From: Ilex aquifolium
Lineage: Eukaryota > Streptophyta > Magnoliopsida > Aquifoliales > Aquifoliaceae
Assembly: GCA_951799425.1 (NCBI GenBank)
Contig: OX637394.1
Coordinates: forward strand, 42,829,642-42,893,641
DNA length: 64,000 nucleotides
Direction: 5' to 3'
In this document: piece after piece, positions 43,826 to 55,000 of the stretch
Numbering within the stretch: position 1 is the first letter of the stretch
Layout of the letters: each line of letters begins with the position of its first letter
Made by a program: the position numbers and the translations under genes
Notes under the pieces: model-generated
What the model was told of the DNA's origin: nothing
The model's database searches: none
The model's input: the letters and a program-made list of their open reading frames with translations, nothing else

Positions 43826-45070
43826 TTTCCTTCTTGTTTTAGAACTGGACGACATCCACGCAGCAAAATAAATTTATTGGATTTCATCTTCTAAATAACT
43901 CAATTAAATTGCATTTAGAAAATTACACCTTATTTAAAATTAGGGAGAATTACATTCAGATCTCCTAAAATTTGTCACTTAATCACTCAAATCTCTTGAC
44001 ATTTAAAATATTACACACAAATTCTTTGAGGTGTATAACACTTAAGCTCCTGCCGTCAATGTCCATTAGTATATTCATTAGTAAATTATATCAAGACTCC
44101 CTGAAGTTTATAGATATGTAATACTTATATCTCTCATGTTTAAAATGTTATATTGAGACCAAAAATACACCAAACAAAGATAGAATATCAAATATTTTAA
44201 ATTTTATAACCAAAATTTATGTTCTATTATGATATTTATTGAAATAAAATTAAAAATAAAAATTTATTTTTTTCTTAAAAAATCATAATTAGTATACAAT
44301 TATCTAAAATATTAAAATTGCCCCTACATAAATCCCAAACAATCTTTTTACATAATATTAGATTAAAATTTGAGTCGATTAAAATTCATTTTTCTATATA
44401 TTAAAATTCGAGCTGATTAAAATTCTTTTTTCTACATATTAAAATTTGAGTCGATTAAAATTCAATTCAAACTGATTAAATTTTCTTTACGTATTAAAAT
44501 TTGAGCCTATTAAAAGTCTTTTATGTATTAAAATTCGAACCAATTTGAGCTCTACTTGAGTTGTTAGTCCCGACTAAAATTCTCTTTGAATTGATTAAAA
44601 TTTTATATTTTATATTTATTAAAATTTAATTCAAGTTTATTAAAATTTATTTTTTACGTATTAAAATTTATTTTTTTTATGTATTAAAAATCGGTCCGAT
44701 TAAAATTTGATTGAGCCTCAAAAAGAATTTTAATCTGCTCAAATTTTAAGAGGTAAAAAAAATATAATTTTTAATTGACTCAAATTTTAATTAGCTTGAA
44801 TCAAATTTTAATTGGTTTGAATTTTAATATGTAAAAAAATTTAGAAAATAGAGGGGATCTTATTGAAGCTATGCTTATCTAGAGGGGGGTCTCTTTGAAG
44901 ATATGACTATCTAGAGGGGGTATGACTGAAGTTTTTCTTAAATTATATCATGGGCAATTTAGTAAAATTAAATTATAATTAATACCTTTAATCTGACAGG
45001 GGGTGTCATTGAAAATTCAGAAAATAGAAGAAATGTTCTTGAAAATATAATAAATTAGAAGAGAGTGTCT
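43826..45070. repeat. Right arm of the large inverted repeat
   Basis: Reverse complement of 28773-29043 (inner) and 16906-17859 (outer). Without later insertions the two arms would be about 1.2 kb each around a spacer of about 1.3 kb. AT-rich, no genes. Confidence 0.85.
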
Positions 45071-45187
45071 GAAATTTATAACGGGTGATCTATCAATTGC
45101 AAAAATTGAAAGAAATTGCATCGGAGGAAATCCAAATTTTTATATACCATTAATCTGACATCTTACCTTACATCCATAAGTTTTTGA
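45071..45187. other. Short unassigned sequence before a (TA)n tract
   Basis: Nothing recognised. A (TA)n microsatellite follows at about 45189-45209. Confidence 0.4.
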
Positions 45188-45337
45188 TTATATATATATA
45201 TATATATAATAAAACAGGAAGGAACTTGAATTTTATCCCCACTATATTTTTCCCCCCCAAATTAACCCAACCAATCTAACCCAACTCAACCATCACATCC
45301 AACCCAACCCGAACAGCAACGGCTCCCTGCAACACTT

Positions 45338-45616
45338 ATGCCCTCTCTCTTCTGTATTAGGCCAGTCACTTCCCACAGGCGGCTCCATGGCAACCCACAG
45401 GCGGCGAGTCAGACACAGACACAACCACCCTCTACCCCCCCCCCACCATCCCTATTCATTGCCCAGCCCCATCTCTCTGCTCCCAATCTCTCTGCTCTCC
45501 CTCTTCACTCAACGCAAAGAGGCTCACATCCAGCTGCTGTTCCGGCTGTTCCATTGCGATTGGCAGATTGCATTTTTTCAACTGAGTTGCAATACTCAAT
45601 CCTTGGTGCAAGGTAA
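45338..45616 (+). other. Open frame of 92 codons in the Helitron, not recognised
   Basis: Pro/Ser/His-rich, starts MPSLFCIRPVTSHRRLHG. It overlaps a possible exon that ends in a splice donor (GGTGCAAG|GTAAG, about 45613). It resembles a transit-peptide-like N-terminus of a captured gene, but I know no match. Confidence 0.2.
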
Positions 45617-47388
45617 GTTTATATCTAATTTTCAATAGGCAAAGAGGCAAAGAGAGTTTTTTTTCTTTCTAAATGTTTCCTTTTTCAATAGGCAAAGAGG
45701 CTCACACCCAGCGGCTGTTCTCGGTGCAACGTAAGACCTCTAATTTTTTTGTGTATCTAATTATTTTGTGTATCTAATGTTTGAGTTGCTTTTTTTTTTT
45801 AAATGATTTGTTTACCACAGATTCCTTTGCTTTCAATTTTTTTTTTTTTTTTATGCATTCTTGCAATTCGTAAAGTATTTGGGAACTAAGGATGGTATTT
45901 TGTTGTTTATCTTTGTTGGGTAGCTGAAAGCTTGGATCTTTTGCATTGGACAGTCCTGAATCTTCAGCTCAGGTCTCATATTTTGTTTTTTTGTTTTTTT
46001 ATGGCCAGGACCTAAGGATGGTATTTTGTTGTTTATCTTTGTTGGGTAGCTGAAAGCTTGGATATTTTTGTGGCCACTGTTCTATTGATTTTGATTGCAT
46101 CATCTTTTTGAGTTTGGGGTTTTTTTTTTTTCATCGGATCTTTTGCGTTGGGTTTTTTTTTTTACTTTATGATTCAAAGTTCAATGTGTGGTTTCTGATG
46201 TCTGCTTTCCCATTGCCTTGGTTGTGATAGCCAAGTCTTTTGTCTGCTTTCCAAATCTTCATATTATTTTGGGTTAGAGCTCCATAGAATGATGTGACCT
46301 GGGAACTTGGAAACAAGTTTTATAAATGCCTACATTTATAAATTTTGGGTTAAATTTTATCCCTACATTTTACATGATCTGTTGGGTAATTGATTCGGCT
46401 CCAAACCTCTCTTTACTGTACTCTACCATATTGGTAGAGATCATGGTGATTTTATTTTTTGATTTTCATGAATGTGGTAGTAGTGGTCCAGAAATGTTCA
46501 TGTGGTCGTTCATTTAAAATGGAATCTGCCCTTAATTTCGTTTATCTTGCATAGTTGGACCCACATGGTTTGCACAAATATCTTACATGATTTTGTGTGT
46601 GTCTATGTGGAGAATGTGTTGAATTGATTTGTGATGGGCTTTGGGCTGGAATTAAGTTTTAGGATATAATGTTGTTGCATCTTGATCCCAATAATTTTCT
46701 GTAATTGATTTTTTTTTTTTGGTTTTTTTTTTCCATTGATTTACACCAATCATGTATAGCTTTCAAAATGGGACTTAATTGCATGTTGAACCTAAGTTGT
46801 GTCATGTCTATGTTATAGGGAATTAGAATTTGTTTTAACTCATACTCAACCTATTTATGATCATTTATATTCGGGTTCACATCATGTTTAATCATTTTAA
46901 ATGAACGAATTTTGATGAATTTATTTAGTTTCCACCGAAATCCATTAATTTGTTATCGTACTCTTTGATGATAGCCGTAGGGTCAACAATGGTTGTAGAT
47001 AACCTGAGGAGCTGTTGCATTTCCTTTACTATAACCATTGTTGAATAGTTTTGGTTTTTTTTGATTTTTTTTTTCATTGATTTAAATATTAGAAGGTTAA
47101 AATTGTTGGTGAATGTGGGTGCAAATTCCTTCATTTAGTCATGTTGTTTTTTATTTGCGGCGTGAATTTATTCATGTATTGTTGCGGTACAGATGCCGAA
47201 TTACATAGGTCTACTTCGGGTGAATCTCTACACCATCGCCTATGTTGTGAATTACATAGGTATACTTCGGGTGGGGGATCTATTCCTCGGTTGATGAGGC
47301 TTGCTTTTTTTTCCTTTTCCAACCTTTTTTCCTCCGTTTGGGGCATAATTTTTGTTTGACCTGTGATTTTTAGACTATAATAATAATT

Positions 47389-47775
47389 ATGAAGTCCAGC
47401 TCTGATAGATTCAATAGGTCAGTGAAAATCAAAATCCTAATTGAATTTTCATGGAAGATTCTTATAATCAATCATGGATGCTTTTTTACTGGAATTGAGT
47501 TATTATTGTTCTTCATTTATTGTAAAATTGGTAAGTTTAATGCCGTTTTTGTAAATGTGAAGGGATTGTATTTTCGTTCAAGATTCACCATCAATCCCGA
47601 TAAAGTCTATAGAATGGCCATGAGGAGGCTTAATACATCGGTGGGGATTCTTGAAATTATGGGTGCTCCACTCACAGGGACAGATCTGAGAGCTTATGTA
47701 ATGTCTGGAGGTGGTTTTACTTTGAAGAAATTTAAGCCAAGGCTTCGGGGCAAACGATGTTTTCTTCCTGCCTGA
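47389..47775 (+). pseudogene. Captured exon of a nuclear gene, probably for a small mitochondrial membrane protein
   Basis: The C-terminal part of this 128-codon frame has 'NPDKVYRMAMRRLNTSVGIL', 'EIMGAPLTGTDLRAYVMSGG' and 'KKFKPRLRGKRCFLPA'. From memory, this matches a conserved plant protein of the Coa1/Tim21-like group, which sits in the inner mitochondrial membrane. That protein continues for about 100 residues after this point; here a TGA ends it at 47773. The first 60 residues look like translated intron. It is best read as an exon picked up by the Helitron. Confidence 0.5.
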
Positions 47776-48704
47776 ACCTCCTCATGTGAGTTGTAACATT
47801 TCTAGGAAGTGTGTTGAAGTTCAACAAAACTATGGCATATATGTTTTGTTGAAATGAGAGAAATGTGAGTTGATTTCACTTTAGCTTACTGGTTTTCTTG
47901 AAGTTGCAAAGGATTTTACTTGGTAAAAGATATTTGAAAAAAGTTCTATCAGTGAAAAATTGGTCGATGAAATTGATTGCTTTAAAAAAGAGATCTATTT
48001 GAGCTTTTGCATTTTGATTTTTTTGTATGTGTTCGTGGATTTGTAAAGTTGGTTCCCTGAATCTTTTGACTATTAATGTGTTAGTTGAAATTGGGCTATT
48101 AATGTGTTGCTATTGTGTTTTTGCTTTTGAACATTCAAATTCTAATGTTTTCTTTTGGTTTTAATCTATTGTGTTGATTTTTGTTGTAGTGGTGGTTGAG
48201 TTTTTGAAATTGTGATCTTCTTCCTTTAAACTCATTGAACATTCAAATTCCAATTGAGTTTGCTCTTTTTTTCATTTGAGTATGCTCACAGTTTTTTTAG
48301 TTTTCCTTTTTTGGGCTTGCTCGCAAGATATTTGAAAAAATGACTGACAGGATTTGGTTTCTTGGTTTTATATGGGTAATGGGTTGTATGATTTTTGCAT
48401 AATTCCTTCCTTGGATTTTGATTGTTTTTTCAGACTAATTTATTATTGAGTCCATTATAAACTCTTTTTGGTTCAATACCATTTTAACTATTGTTGTTGT
48501 TCAATACTTACTTTCATTTGTTGGTTTTTTATATCTAATTTTTTTTGTCCGTTGTGTTATTACTTCACCAGCATCCATTTTTATTCCTGCTTCTTAGCAC
48601 CAATGTCCATTTGTTGATTATTTTGTGTTCAAATTCAATATTCAATTTTTTTAGTTGCATCGTGTCTTCAGGCACGGGTTATCTCTAGTATATATATATA
48701 TATT

Positions 48705-48918
48705 GATTCAACGGTTCGAGGTGTCCGGGTCAGGTTACGCACATTTCGACTAATCTCATTTTCAGTCCGATCAAAGGCAGATCATTCACGTCGAAATTAG
48801 GATATTCATGCGGGATAAATCTCTCATAGTCTGGCCTCAAGTGATTGTTAAGATTCAAATTTAAGACGTTTGAGTTTACAACTCGATCATATTACCACTT
48901 GAACTATCATTGAGATCT
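48705..48918 (-). mobile_element. tRNA-derived SINE, second copy
   Basis: Reverse complement of 16680-16905. It has a perfect A-box-like TAGTTCAAGTGG on the minus strand (48895-48906). Its 3' tail abuts a (TA)n tract next to the Helitron end. Confidence 0.6.
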
Positions 48919-49739
48919 GTAAGTATAAATTTTAGGCTACTCCCGTGGTATAAGTTTATGGCACTTTACCATTTCAAAAATAACAACACGATCCTCATGT
49001 ATTTTTTTGGACTAATCTATGCAATTAACTCCATTAACGGAAGTGGTTACACTATCTTGAAACCTATACTGGCTTCCTCCTCCTTTAAAATCAACTGAAT
49101 TTTCTCTCTAGAATGACGTAACACAAAATAATCTATATAATAAAACATCTAACAATTTAAATTTTTATTTCCTATACATTTTTTCCCGCAAAAATATTAC
49201 ATCACTCATTTTTATCAAATATTCAGTCATTTAATATTTGATTAATTTGTAATTTAACATAATTTTTATTTCAGACATTATTTATACATGATAATATACA
49301 CATGTTAAAAAAAATTTATTCAATTATATATTTTGAGAAAATTTTTTGTTAAAATTTTTAAGAAAATAATGTTAAAAATAAATTTTAAATAATATAATCA
49401 AAAAAATAAAAAATATATATATTATTTAGTATAGAAAAATTGATTTTTTGGATACATGTTCCCGGTTATGAGTGGTCCATAAATACAAGAAGAAATATGA
49501 CTATACAAAAAATTCTTGAAGGTGTTGACTTTGGGGCCCTTGTCCACAAAAGTCATCCGTATGGCCAGAGAGTCCTCAAAAACTTAGGTAGTGTTTGGTA
49601 ATCAAGAGTTTTTGTTTTTTTTTTGTTTTTATTTTATAAAAACTAAAAATACATTTGGAGTGTGTTTTCATTTTTTTTTAGGGTACTGTGTTTTAAAAAC
49701 AAGGCCCAAAAATGCAAACATAGAAAAATGTGTTTTCTT
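48919..49739. other. AT-rich intergenic sequence, no gene seen
   Basis: Very AT-rich to 49440. At about 49588-49604, AGGTAGTGTTTGGTAAT resembles the end of a plant MITE, but its partner is not clear. Confidence 0.5.
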
Positions 49740-50110
49740 AAACACCTAGATTCTATCTTGTCACGTGTTGCAACTTGCAAAGACTTGCGAAGACTTGCTA
49801 CTGCACATCTTCCCAATTCAGACGCTAATGGGACTCATCATTCAAAAGCAGCTACAAAGACTTGCTAATGCACATCCGTGTCAAAATTTCTCTGTTGGAA
49901 GACTTCCACGCACTGTTGGAAGAGATTTTTTGTACCAAATAATTTATATCACCACTTCAAGCCACGTTTTTTAAAACGTCATTTAAAGTGATTTTTTATT
50001 TATTTTTGATTTGTTTAAATGACGTCTTCGTGTTAAAAATGTCGTTTATAATGATGTATTTTTAAAAAAATATTGAGTTTAGAAAATAAATTTAGAAAAA
50101 TAAGTTTCAA
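49740..50110. repeat. Duplicated segment directly upstream of the receptor kinase
   Basis: Similar to 42590-42930 and in part to 16141-16281. It holds paired words ACGTCATTTAAAGTGAT and AATGACGTC (ACGT cores of the kind bound by bZIP factors). It ends about 170 bp before the kinase ATG and is probably part of its upstream region. Confidence 0.7.
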
Positions 50111-50279
50111 TTATTGTCAGGACCAGGAAACCACCAGAGAAAGAGTCAATACCAGAAAAGTCATGCCATGCTCGATACATCTGTATCATTGGCAGTCAAG
50201 AAGCACTAACCTTCCGGACAAAAAAAGCAGGGTAGCTTTGATCTTCTTCCATCTCCTCGAGCTTTTTCTGAGCATAGAA

Positions 50280-52754
50280 ATGGGATTGGGGCAGAGTCTT
50301 TGTTGTTCTATTTTGTTTCTTGTTCTTCTCATCTCTTCTTGGCATTTGATCATTGCCCAACCTTTAAATCGTTCGATGGCCAACTTGTCAACTTCCTGGA
50401 TCAATAGTCTCCCCTCTGTAAATGGATCAACCGCCCAGTTGTATATGAATGGCTCAATGCCATTGTCAGACACATTTACTACCATACTTCATAGAGGAAG
50501 CTCTCGTCCAGAATTTGTCTGTGGCTTCTATTGCCAAACAAATAGTAGCAGCGAATGCATCTTTGCTATTCTTATCACCCCAGTTGAAATTGATGCGAGA
50601 TATCAGAGCATACAAGCCCCGCGAGTAATCTGGTCTGCCAACCGAGACAACCCGGTCAAAATCAATGCCATACTGGAACTCACAGAAGATGGAGATTTGG
50701 TCCTGGCAGACGAAGATGGAACCTTGGTATGGTCAACAAACACAAGTGGGAAACATGTTTCAGGCTTAAACTTGACAGAAATGGGAAACCTTGTGCTTTT
50801 TGATACGAGTAATGCAACGGTTTGGCAGTCATTCGATCACCCTACAGACTCGTTAGTTTTCGGGCAGACGCTGAATTCCGGACAGAAGCTGACAGCTAGC
50901 GTATCAACATATAATTCCAAGCGAGGTATGTATTCACTTGCAGTTGACAATGGAAGTTTGATTGCTTACACAGAGTCGAACCCACCGCAGGTCTATTTTA
51001 ATTCTGAACATTACCCTATCGGGAAACTTTTCGTCCAACTCAAGAATGGAAGTTACAAATTTAGTCCTGCAATGACAACCCAATTCATAAAGTTGAAGCC
51101 TGATGGACATTTAAAGGTTTATGCATGGGGAGGATCAAGCTGGGGACAAGAGCAAGATCTCCTGACAGACAATTATTTCGGTGACTGCGGCTACCCTATG
51201 GTGTGTGAAAAATACGGCATTTGTTCAGATGGGCAGTGCAGTTGTTCTCCACTAACCGATTTCTCGCAAATTGATTTGAGACAACCCAATCTCGGATGTT
51301 CCCTTAACATACCTATTTCTTGTGACTTTTCTCAATATCATAAGCTTGTGGAGTATAAGGATACTGATTACTTTGCTAGTAGATCATACCAGGGGCGTCG
51401 GATAAAGGTGGAGCGAGAGGATTGTAAGAATACATGCTTGAAGAACTGTTCCTGTAAAGCTGCTGTTTTTGCATACTATGGGGAACTGCTAAAGGGAGAT
51501 TGCCTGTTACTATCTGAAGTCTTTTCTCTTATAAACATTCAATCTTCTACAGACAATTGGCGTACTTCCTCAGTGTTTGTTAAAGTGCAGACGAGTTCAT
51601 CAGGTAATTTTCCTACCCCATCATTCATACTGGGAGCTAGTCTCGGATCTGTCATTGGTGTGTTACTTATGATGGGGGCTTGCTTTTTCCTTGTAAGAAG
51701 GATTACTACATCCAAGGAAGTTGAGGAAGATTATTTGGACCAAGTACCAGGGATGCCCACTAGATTTGCATACAAAAACTTGAAAGATGTGACTGAAAAC
51801 TTCAATAAAAAACTTGGGGAAGGAGGATTCGGATCAGTCTTTGAAGGGACTCTGAGCAATGGCACCAAAGTAGCAGTGAAGCATCTCAACAGTGCATTGG
51901 GACAAGTAAAGAAGTCATTCTTAGCTGAAGTTGAGACAATAGGGAGCATTCACCATGTCAACTTGGTGAGACTGATTGGATTTTGTGCTGAAAAGTCGTA
52001 TAGGCTTCTAGTTTATGAGTACATGTGTAATGGATCTTTGGATAGATGGATTTTCAAAAGAAACCAACAGGATGCTCTAGGATGGCAATCAAGAAGGAAG
52101 ATCATCTTAGACATAGCCAAAGGATTAGCCTATCTCCACGAAGACTGTAGACAGAAGATATTTCACTTGGACATCAAACCTCAAAACATTCTGTTAGATG
52201 AAAATTTCAATGCAAAAGTTTCTGATTTTGGATTGTCGAAATTAATTGACAAGGACCAAAGCCAAGTTGTCACAACATTGAGAGGAACTCTAGGCTATAT
52301 GGCACCTGAATGGTTGGGCTCAATTATCACAGAGAAAGTAGATGTCTACAGTTTTGGAGTCGTGGTCTTAGAAATTGTGTGAAGGCGAAAAAATTTAGAT
52401 CGATTCCAGCCTGAGGAAGATAAGCATTTATTAAGTCTTTTTCAAAGAAAAGCAAGAGGAGGACAACTTTCAGATATGGTTGACAAGTGCAGTGAGGATA
52501 TGCAGTTGCATGGACCTGAGATTGTGGAGACCATGAGGCTAGCTGCCTGGTGCTTACAAAGTGATTTTACGAGGAGGCCTTCTATGTCAACTGTGGTTAA
52601 GGTCTTGGAGGTTTCTGTCGATGTTGAAAGCGACTTGGATTATAGCTTTGTTGGTCAACATTTATCAAGAACAACCGCAACCGTTTGTGAAAATGAGGAC
52701 GTTGTTCGTGCTGCTACACCAGTTCTGCCATCAGTTTTATCTGGACCAAGGTGA
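50280..52754 (+). pseudogene. G-type lectin S-receptor-like Ser/Thr kinase (SD2-5 type), one in-frame stop
   Basis: A plasma-membrane receptor kinase of the SD2-5 group, intronless. From the ATG at 50280: signal peptide (residues 1-26, cleaved before QPL), B-lectin domain (about 30-165), Cys-rich EGF-like segment (about 303-335), PAN/apple domain (about 345-435), one membrane helix (about 448-472) and the kinase domain. Kinase motifs: GEGGFG (513), catalytic Lys 534 (VAVK), HLD with Asp 631, DFG with Asp 649, and APE (Glu 677). HLD lacks the Arg, so it is a non-RD kinase, a type common among immune receptors. TGA at 52380-52382 (codon 701) replaces an expected Cys; the same frame then stays open to the normal end at 52754 (824 codons in all). 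The stop removes the last kinase subdomains. An upstream in-frame extension to 50073 has no ATG that fits a signal peptide. Confidence 0.9.
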
Positions 52755-53540
52755 AGAAAAGATATTAAAGACATTCTATGGAAGAACAAAGTTGCATTAA
52801 GTATAAGATTCCTAGATATGCGACCGCTTAAAAGACTTGGCTGATTTTTTAGAAGTAACTAATAGACACGCACCCACTCACCCCCCAACACACATATATA
52901 GTTTTGGATTATGTTCACAAATTACTGTGTTGGAATATTAGGGGTACGTTATCCGTCTTTATCACCAGAAAACAAAAAAAAGGTTCAATAGAAATCCCAA
53001 TTTGTAGACAGTTGCAGGTTGTTGGATTTACCACGAGTTTTCTTAATTTTTGTTGCAGGATGTTGGCTATATATGTTACTAATATTGATATAAGTGGAAA
53101 AAGTTGAATGATTTTTCCAAGAGCATTTCCCCAATATATTTGAAGGATGGCTCTATTGTAAACAAATATTAGACTTTTTTTTTTGTTGCAAAATTACCGC
53201 ATGACTGCATGACTGACAGAATTCTGCAAAGCAATATTTCCCTAATACATTTTGCTTTGATTGTTTACCTATTTTATTTTTCAAACAAAGTTTTTTTTTA
53301 AAAAGGCTAAGTTTAAATTGAAGAATTTGAATTTATTAGTTATTTTAAGATTATTATATTAATTAGGTTATATCTGTTTGACTAGAATTTTTTTAGTAAT
53401 TTTGAGTAGTGAGAGTTTGATTAGGAAATTATTAATAGAGTTTTAGTAGATGAGTAATTTGAGAGTTTGATTATGAAATTATTTTAGAATTTTAGTAGGA
53501 GAGTATCACTGTTGAATAGGAGATTTAGCATATAAATATT
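52755..53540. other. 3' flank of the kinase and remnant of a copia-like LTR
   Basis: No gene. 53300-53540 resembles the U3 part of a copia LTR, with a TATAAATATT box at 53531-53540. The sequence seems to continue at 60261 after the copia insertion. Confidence 0.4.
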
Positions 53541-53551
53541 AATGTATCAAT

Positions 53552-53751
53552 TGAAATCTAAAGATCTTAGATCCTAGGGTTTAGAGTGAAAAAGAGGCTT
53601 GAGCGGAGAAAGAGAATGGAGAGATTAGCAAATAGGGTTAAGGAGAATGATAATAAACTTACCCCCCTTTTAATCACCCATATTTATATTAACCCATAAT
53701 AAAGTGAAGATTACAATAATACCCATAATTAAAATAACCTAACATTCTACA
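53552..53751 (-). mobile_element. 3' LTR of the copia element
   Basis: Same as 60063-60260 with about 10 per cent differences, from TGAAAT to TTCTACA. Minus-strand purine tract AAGAGGGAC follows at 53752-53760. Confidence 0.9.
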
Positions 53752-53758
53752 GTCCCTC

Positions 53759-55000
53759 TTAAGTTGGAGTATAGATATCTATCATGCCTAACTTGCATAC
53801 ATGTGAATGAAAATTTCTACTACTAAGCACCTTTGTAAATACGTTAGCTAGTTGTTCCTTGGACGTCACAAATGACATACAAATCAGCCCATCACTTAGC
53901 TTCTCTTTAATGAAGTGTTTGTCAATCTTTATATGCTTTGTTCTGTCATGCTGAACCGGGTTGTAAGCAATATTTATAACAATCTTCTTATCAAAATAAA
54001 AGCGCATAGGTTCACCAGTAGGGACACCAAAGTCTTCCATTAAGGTTTTCAGCCACCTAAGCTCACAAATATTAGGAACCATGACCTTGTATTCTGCCTC
54101 TGTACTAGATCTAGCCACCACTACTTTCTTTTTGTTCTACCAAATAACAAGATTTCCTCCTATACAATAACCTGTAGTGGACCTCCTATTCTCAATTGAG
54201 CATGCCCAAGTTGCATCTGTGAAGCTTTTATTTTCAGATGATCTTGCTTCGAAAACAATATTTCTTTGTCTAATAATGATTTGAGATACCTAAGAATACG
54301 ATGAATTGTCTCTTGATAAGGAACCAGAGGGTCATGCATGAATTGACTAACGACACTCACTCCATATGCTATGTCTGGGCATGTGTGAGAAAGGTATATG
54401 TGTTTCCCAACAAACTTATGATATCTTTATCAACTTGATCACATTCATCACTTCTCAATTTGTGGCTTGCCTTAATAGGTGAGTCAATAGGTCTATAACC
54501 TAGCATTCTGATATCCTTCAGGAAATCAAGGATATACTTCCTTATAAGATGACAATGCCTTTATCTGACCTGACCATTTCAATCCCAAGGAAATAGCATA
54601 ACCGCTCCAAATCCTTGATCTTAAAGACGAACTTTCAGTTTGGACACTTCCTCCACATCATGGCCTGTGAGTATTATGTCATCAACATATATTATAAGAA
54701 TTGAGATCTTACAATTCCCTTATTTGATGAATATCGTACGATCTACATGACTCTACTTGTACCCAAACTTGATCATTGCCTTATGAAATCTATCAAAGCA
54801 GGCTCTAGGAGATTGTTTTAGTCCATAAAGAGATTTTTTTAGCTTACACATTTTTCCCTCTATACTTGGAGAAGAAATTTCGGAGGAATATCCAAGTACA
54901 CTTCCTCCTCTAAGTCTCCATGAAGGAATGCATTCTTTACGTCCAGTCGTCGTAAATCCCATCCCAAAAGGTGTATGTTGGCATGAATGTCACATTTCAT
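53759..55000 (-). pseudogene. Copia reverse transcriptase and RNase H
   Basis: RT: 'KLKKSLYGLKQSPRACFDRF' (about 54770-54850), catalytic YVDD kept (about 54678-54690, 'IYVDDIILTGHDVEEV'). RNase H: 'VARSSTEAEYKVMV' (54080-54121) and 'HIKIDKHFIKEKL'. Several stops and frame changes separate the pieces (for example at 54160, 54360 and 54753). Confidence 0.88.

Larger units (their letters stand above)
45188..48688 (+). mobile_element. Non-autonomous Helitron with a captured gene fragment
   Basis: The right end is diagnostic: a 6-bp stem CGTGTC/GGCACG with loop TTCA (48661-48676), eight bases, then CTAG (48685-48688) and a host T. The left end lies in the (TA)n tract before AATAAAACAGGAAGG, similar to known plant Helitron starts, but the first TC is not resolved. 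There is no Rep/helicase gene. Inside are two pairs of internal duplications: GGTATTTTGTTGTTTATC (45892, 46019) and a splice-donor-like 'GGTGCAA' segment (about 45600, 45723). Confidence 0.65.

Noticed and set aside
16625..48930. The big inverted repeat extended outward to include the two SINEs
   Set aside because: The SINE copies are inverted, but each has its own A box and tail, and the right one is separated by the Helitron and unrelated bases. Two independent insertions explain them.
50073..50279. Upstream extension of the receptor kinase frame
   Set aside because: It opens at a TTG, has no signal peptide and lies in duplicated repeat sequence. The ATG at 50280 gives a good signal peptide.
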